A DNA stretch of 64,000 nt from Sphingobacterium hotanense (lineage in GTDB: Bacteria > Bacteroidota > Bacteroidia > Sphingobacteriales > Sphingobacteriaceae). Positions 63,201-64,000 of the stretch are shown here, piece by piece (within the stretch, counting starts at the first letter, position 1; each line of letters begins with the position of its first letter). The notes beneath the pieces were generated by a model. The model was not told the DNA's origin, did not search any database, and was given only the letters and a program-made list of their open reading frames with translations. Location: NCBI RefSeq assembly GCF_008274825.1, contig NZ_CP030848.1, forward strand, positions 992,001 through 1,056,000, given 5' to 3'. The translations under genes were made by a program, and so were the position numbers.

Positions 63201-63231
63201 AAAAAAGAAGGTGTCTAAAAAGGCACCTTCT
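63201..63231 (-). terminator. Terminator of the edge transposase
   Basis: AGAAGGTG at 63206-63213 pairs with CACCTTCT at 63224-63231 over a 10-nt loop, followed on the minus strand by TTTTT. It may also form part of the end of the IS element to the right. Confidence 0.7.
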
Positions 63232-63279
63232 TCTGTTTTATAGCTTTTGCGATTTCATTACTGTTTTCATTTTTGAGTT

Positions 63280-64000
63280 TTAAGCAGTAAGTCGATATTT
63301 TATGGTTTTAACGCTCCTGACTCGAATTTTTATTGTATATAGTGTTTTATCGCTATAACCATTCCCAAAGAAGACATCGTTTGCCCACTTTTTCGCCCAT
63401 TTTCTGAGGTTATGGGCAATGGCCATCAATCCGAACTCCACAGCGACTTTCTCCAGTCCTTTCATTGTGAACCGGGTAAACCTGTTGTTGCTTTTCATCT
63501 GACCGAAAACGGATTCCACTTCTATGGGGCGCTTGCTTCGATGGTACATTCCCTCTTCCGATACCAGCCTTTCCCGGGCTTTATCCTTGAGCTGATTGAG
63601 TCTATGGTTCACTTCAATGAGCCGATCGCCTTTAGCTTTATGACACCCACTGCGCATCGGGCAGCCTTCGCATCGCTGAGCCTGATAACAGCTGACCTGG
63701 GCTGTGTATCCGTTGGCACTAACTCTGGTTGCATGACCGATAAAGCTGAGCTTCTGTCCTGCGGGACATACATAATAGTCATCTTGCTGGTTGTAATACA
63801 GATTCTGTACCGAGAAAGGATCCTGTTTATGCTTGCGCTTCTGTTCCACATGAAAGTAATTGTACTTGACAAAGGCAGTTATGCCCTGTTTTTCCATCAA
63901 TTCATAGTTCTGCTCGCTACCATAACCCGCGTCTGCTACAAGCTGTTCGCTTTGTTTTCCGTAATGGCACTCAAAGCCTTCCAAATGTTCCGGCAGGGTT
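63280..64000 (-). CDS. IS1182-family transposase, C-terminal part, cut by the window edge
   Basis: The frame stays open to the edge (…TLPEHLEGFECHYG), so the first visible TTG is not a start. About 240 residues are seen, including the second catalytic aspartate in LVADAGYGSEQNY, the Cys cluster CPAGQKL..CQAQRCEGCPMRSGCHK, the glutamate in RPIEVESVFGQMKSNNRFTRF and a C-terminal IAHNLRKWAKKW. It is a different member from the complete IS1182-family transposase at 28-30 kb. The other end of the element lies outside. Confidence 0.85.
   Translation of the reverse strand, partial: TLPEHLEGFECHYGKQSEQLVADAGYGSEQNYELMEKQGITAFVKYNYFHVEQKRKHKQDPFSVQNLYYNQQDDYYVCPAGQKLSFIGHATRVSANGYTAQVSCYQAQRCEGCPMRSGCHKAKGDRLIEVNHRLNQLKDKARERLVSEEGMYHRSKRPIEVESVFGQMKSNNRFTRFTMKGLEKVAVEFGLMAIAHNLRKWAKKWANDVFFGNGYSDKTLYTIKIRVRSVKTIKYRLTA

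Overview
The window is gene-dense chromosomal DNA from a member of the Bacteroidota, most likely Sphingobacteriaceae (Sphingobacterium-like). The evidence is a T9SS/gliding lipoprotein of the GldJ type, a Bacteroidota-length IspG with an extra central domain, SusC-style carboxypeptidase-like plus plug architecture in a TonB receptor, lipoproteins of Bacteroidota type, and many TAnnTTTG -7 boxes, the promoter form typical of this phylum. Codon use and gene spacing are uniform apart from three insertion sequences and three repeat islands.

Layout. 1-3.5 kb: a partial lipoprotein, then a minus-strand unit of a His-rich small membrane protein, a TonB receptor and a thioredoxin-like protein. 3.5-9.3 kb: panC-panD divergent from a short glycogen-synthase-like protein, gldJ, ispF and an MFS exporter. 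9.6-20.7 kb: PBP1A, uvrC, a DUF59 protein, a glycosyltransferase, polyprenyl synthase, omega-amidase, a MarR regulator, an FMN glutamate-synthase-like protein and a DUF2520 protein. 20.7-23.6 kb: cytochrome c maturation genes ccmF and ccmE, with CcmE carrying the rare Cys-type haem motif. 23.9-26.8 kb: a GT90 gene interrupted by one in-frame stop, a dicarboxylate symporter and mnmD. 26.8-30.1 kb: repeat island 1 carrying an IS982-family and an IS1182-family element. 30.1-33.2 kb: FKBP, a YyaL-type protein and SixA. 33.4-42.9 kb: surface-glycan glycosyltransferases in two converging operons. 43-50.6 kb: nuoH-N of complex I, without nuoA-G beside it. 50.9-57.7 kb: META-domain lipoprotein, repeat island 2, ispG, a LiaF-like protein, an MlaE/MlaF transporter pair and an rRNA-methyltransferase-like protein. 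57.8-64 kb: an uncharacterised Cys-rich protein, repeat island 3, purU, parE and a truncated IS1182-type transposase at the edge.

The most unusual structure is a family of compound intergenic repeats at three places (26.8-27.25, 51.67-52.10 and 59.80-60.30 kb). Each is a mosaic of inverted arms: TAG-rich A and B arms and a purine-rich C arm with its complement C'. The A and B arms contain stop codons in all six frames. Five of the six island edges begin at or inside the stop codon of the flanking gene, so the repeat supplies the stop and sometimes the last residues of the protein. I do not recognise this family. One IS sits inside a B' arm of island 1 and another inside the loop of a perfect bidirectional terminator at the end of that island.

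The genes mostly serve envelope biogenesis (PBP1A, glycosyltransferases, heptosyltransferase-like GT9, Mla-type lipid transport, isoprenoid precursors through IspF/IspG/polyprenyl synthase) and respiration (complex I membrane arm, cytochrome c maturation). Several genes (panD, ispF, the MFS gene, ispG, the DUF4254 gene) have a -7 box only 3-8 nt before the ATG, which suggests leaderless or nearly leaderless mRNAs.
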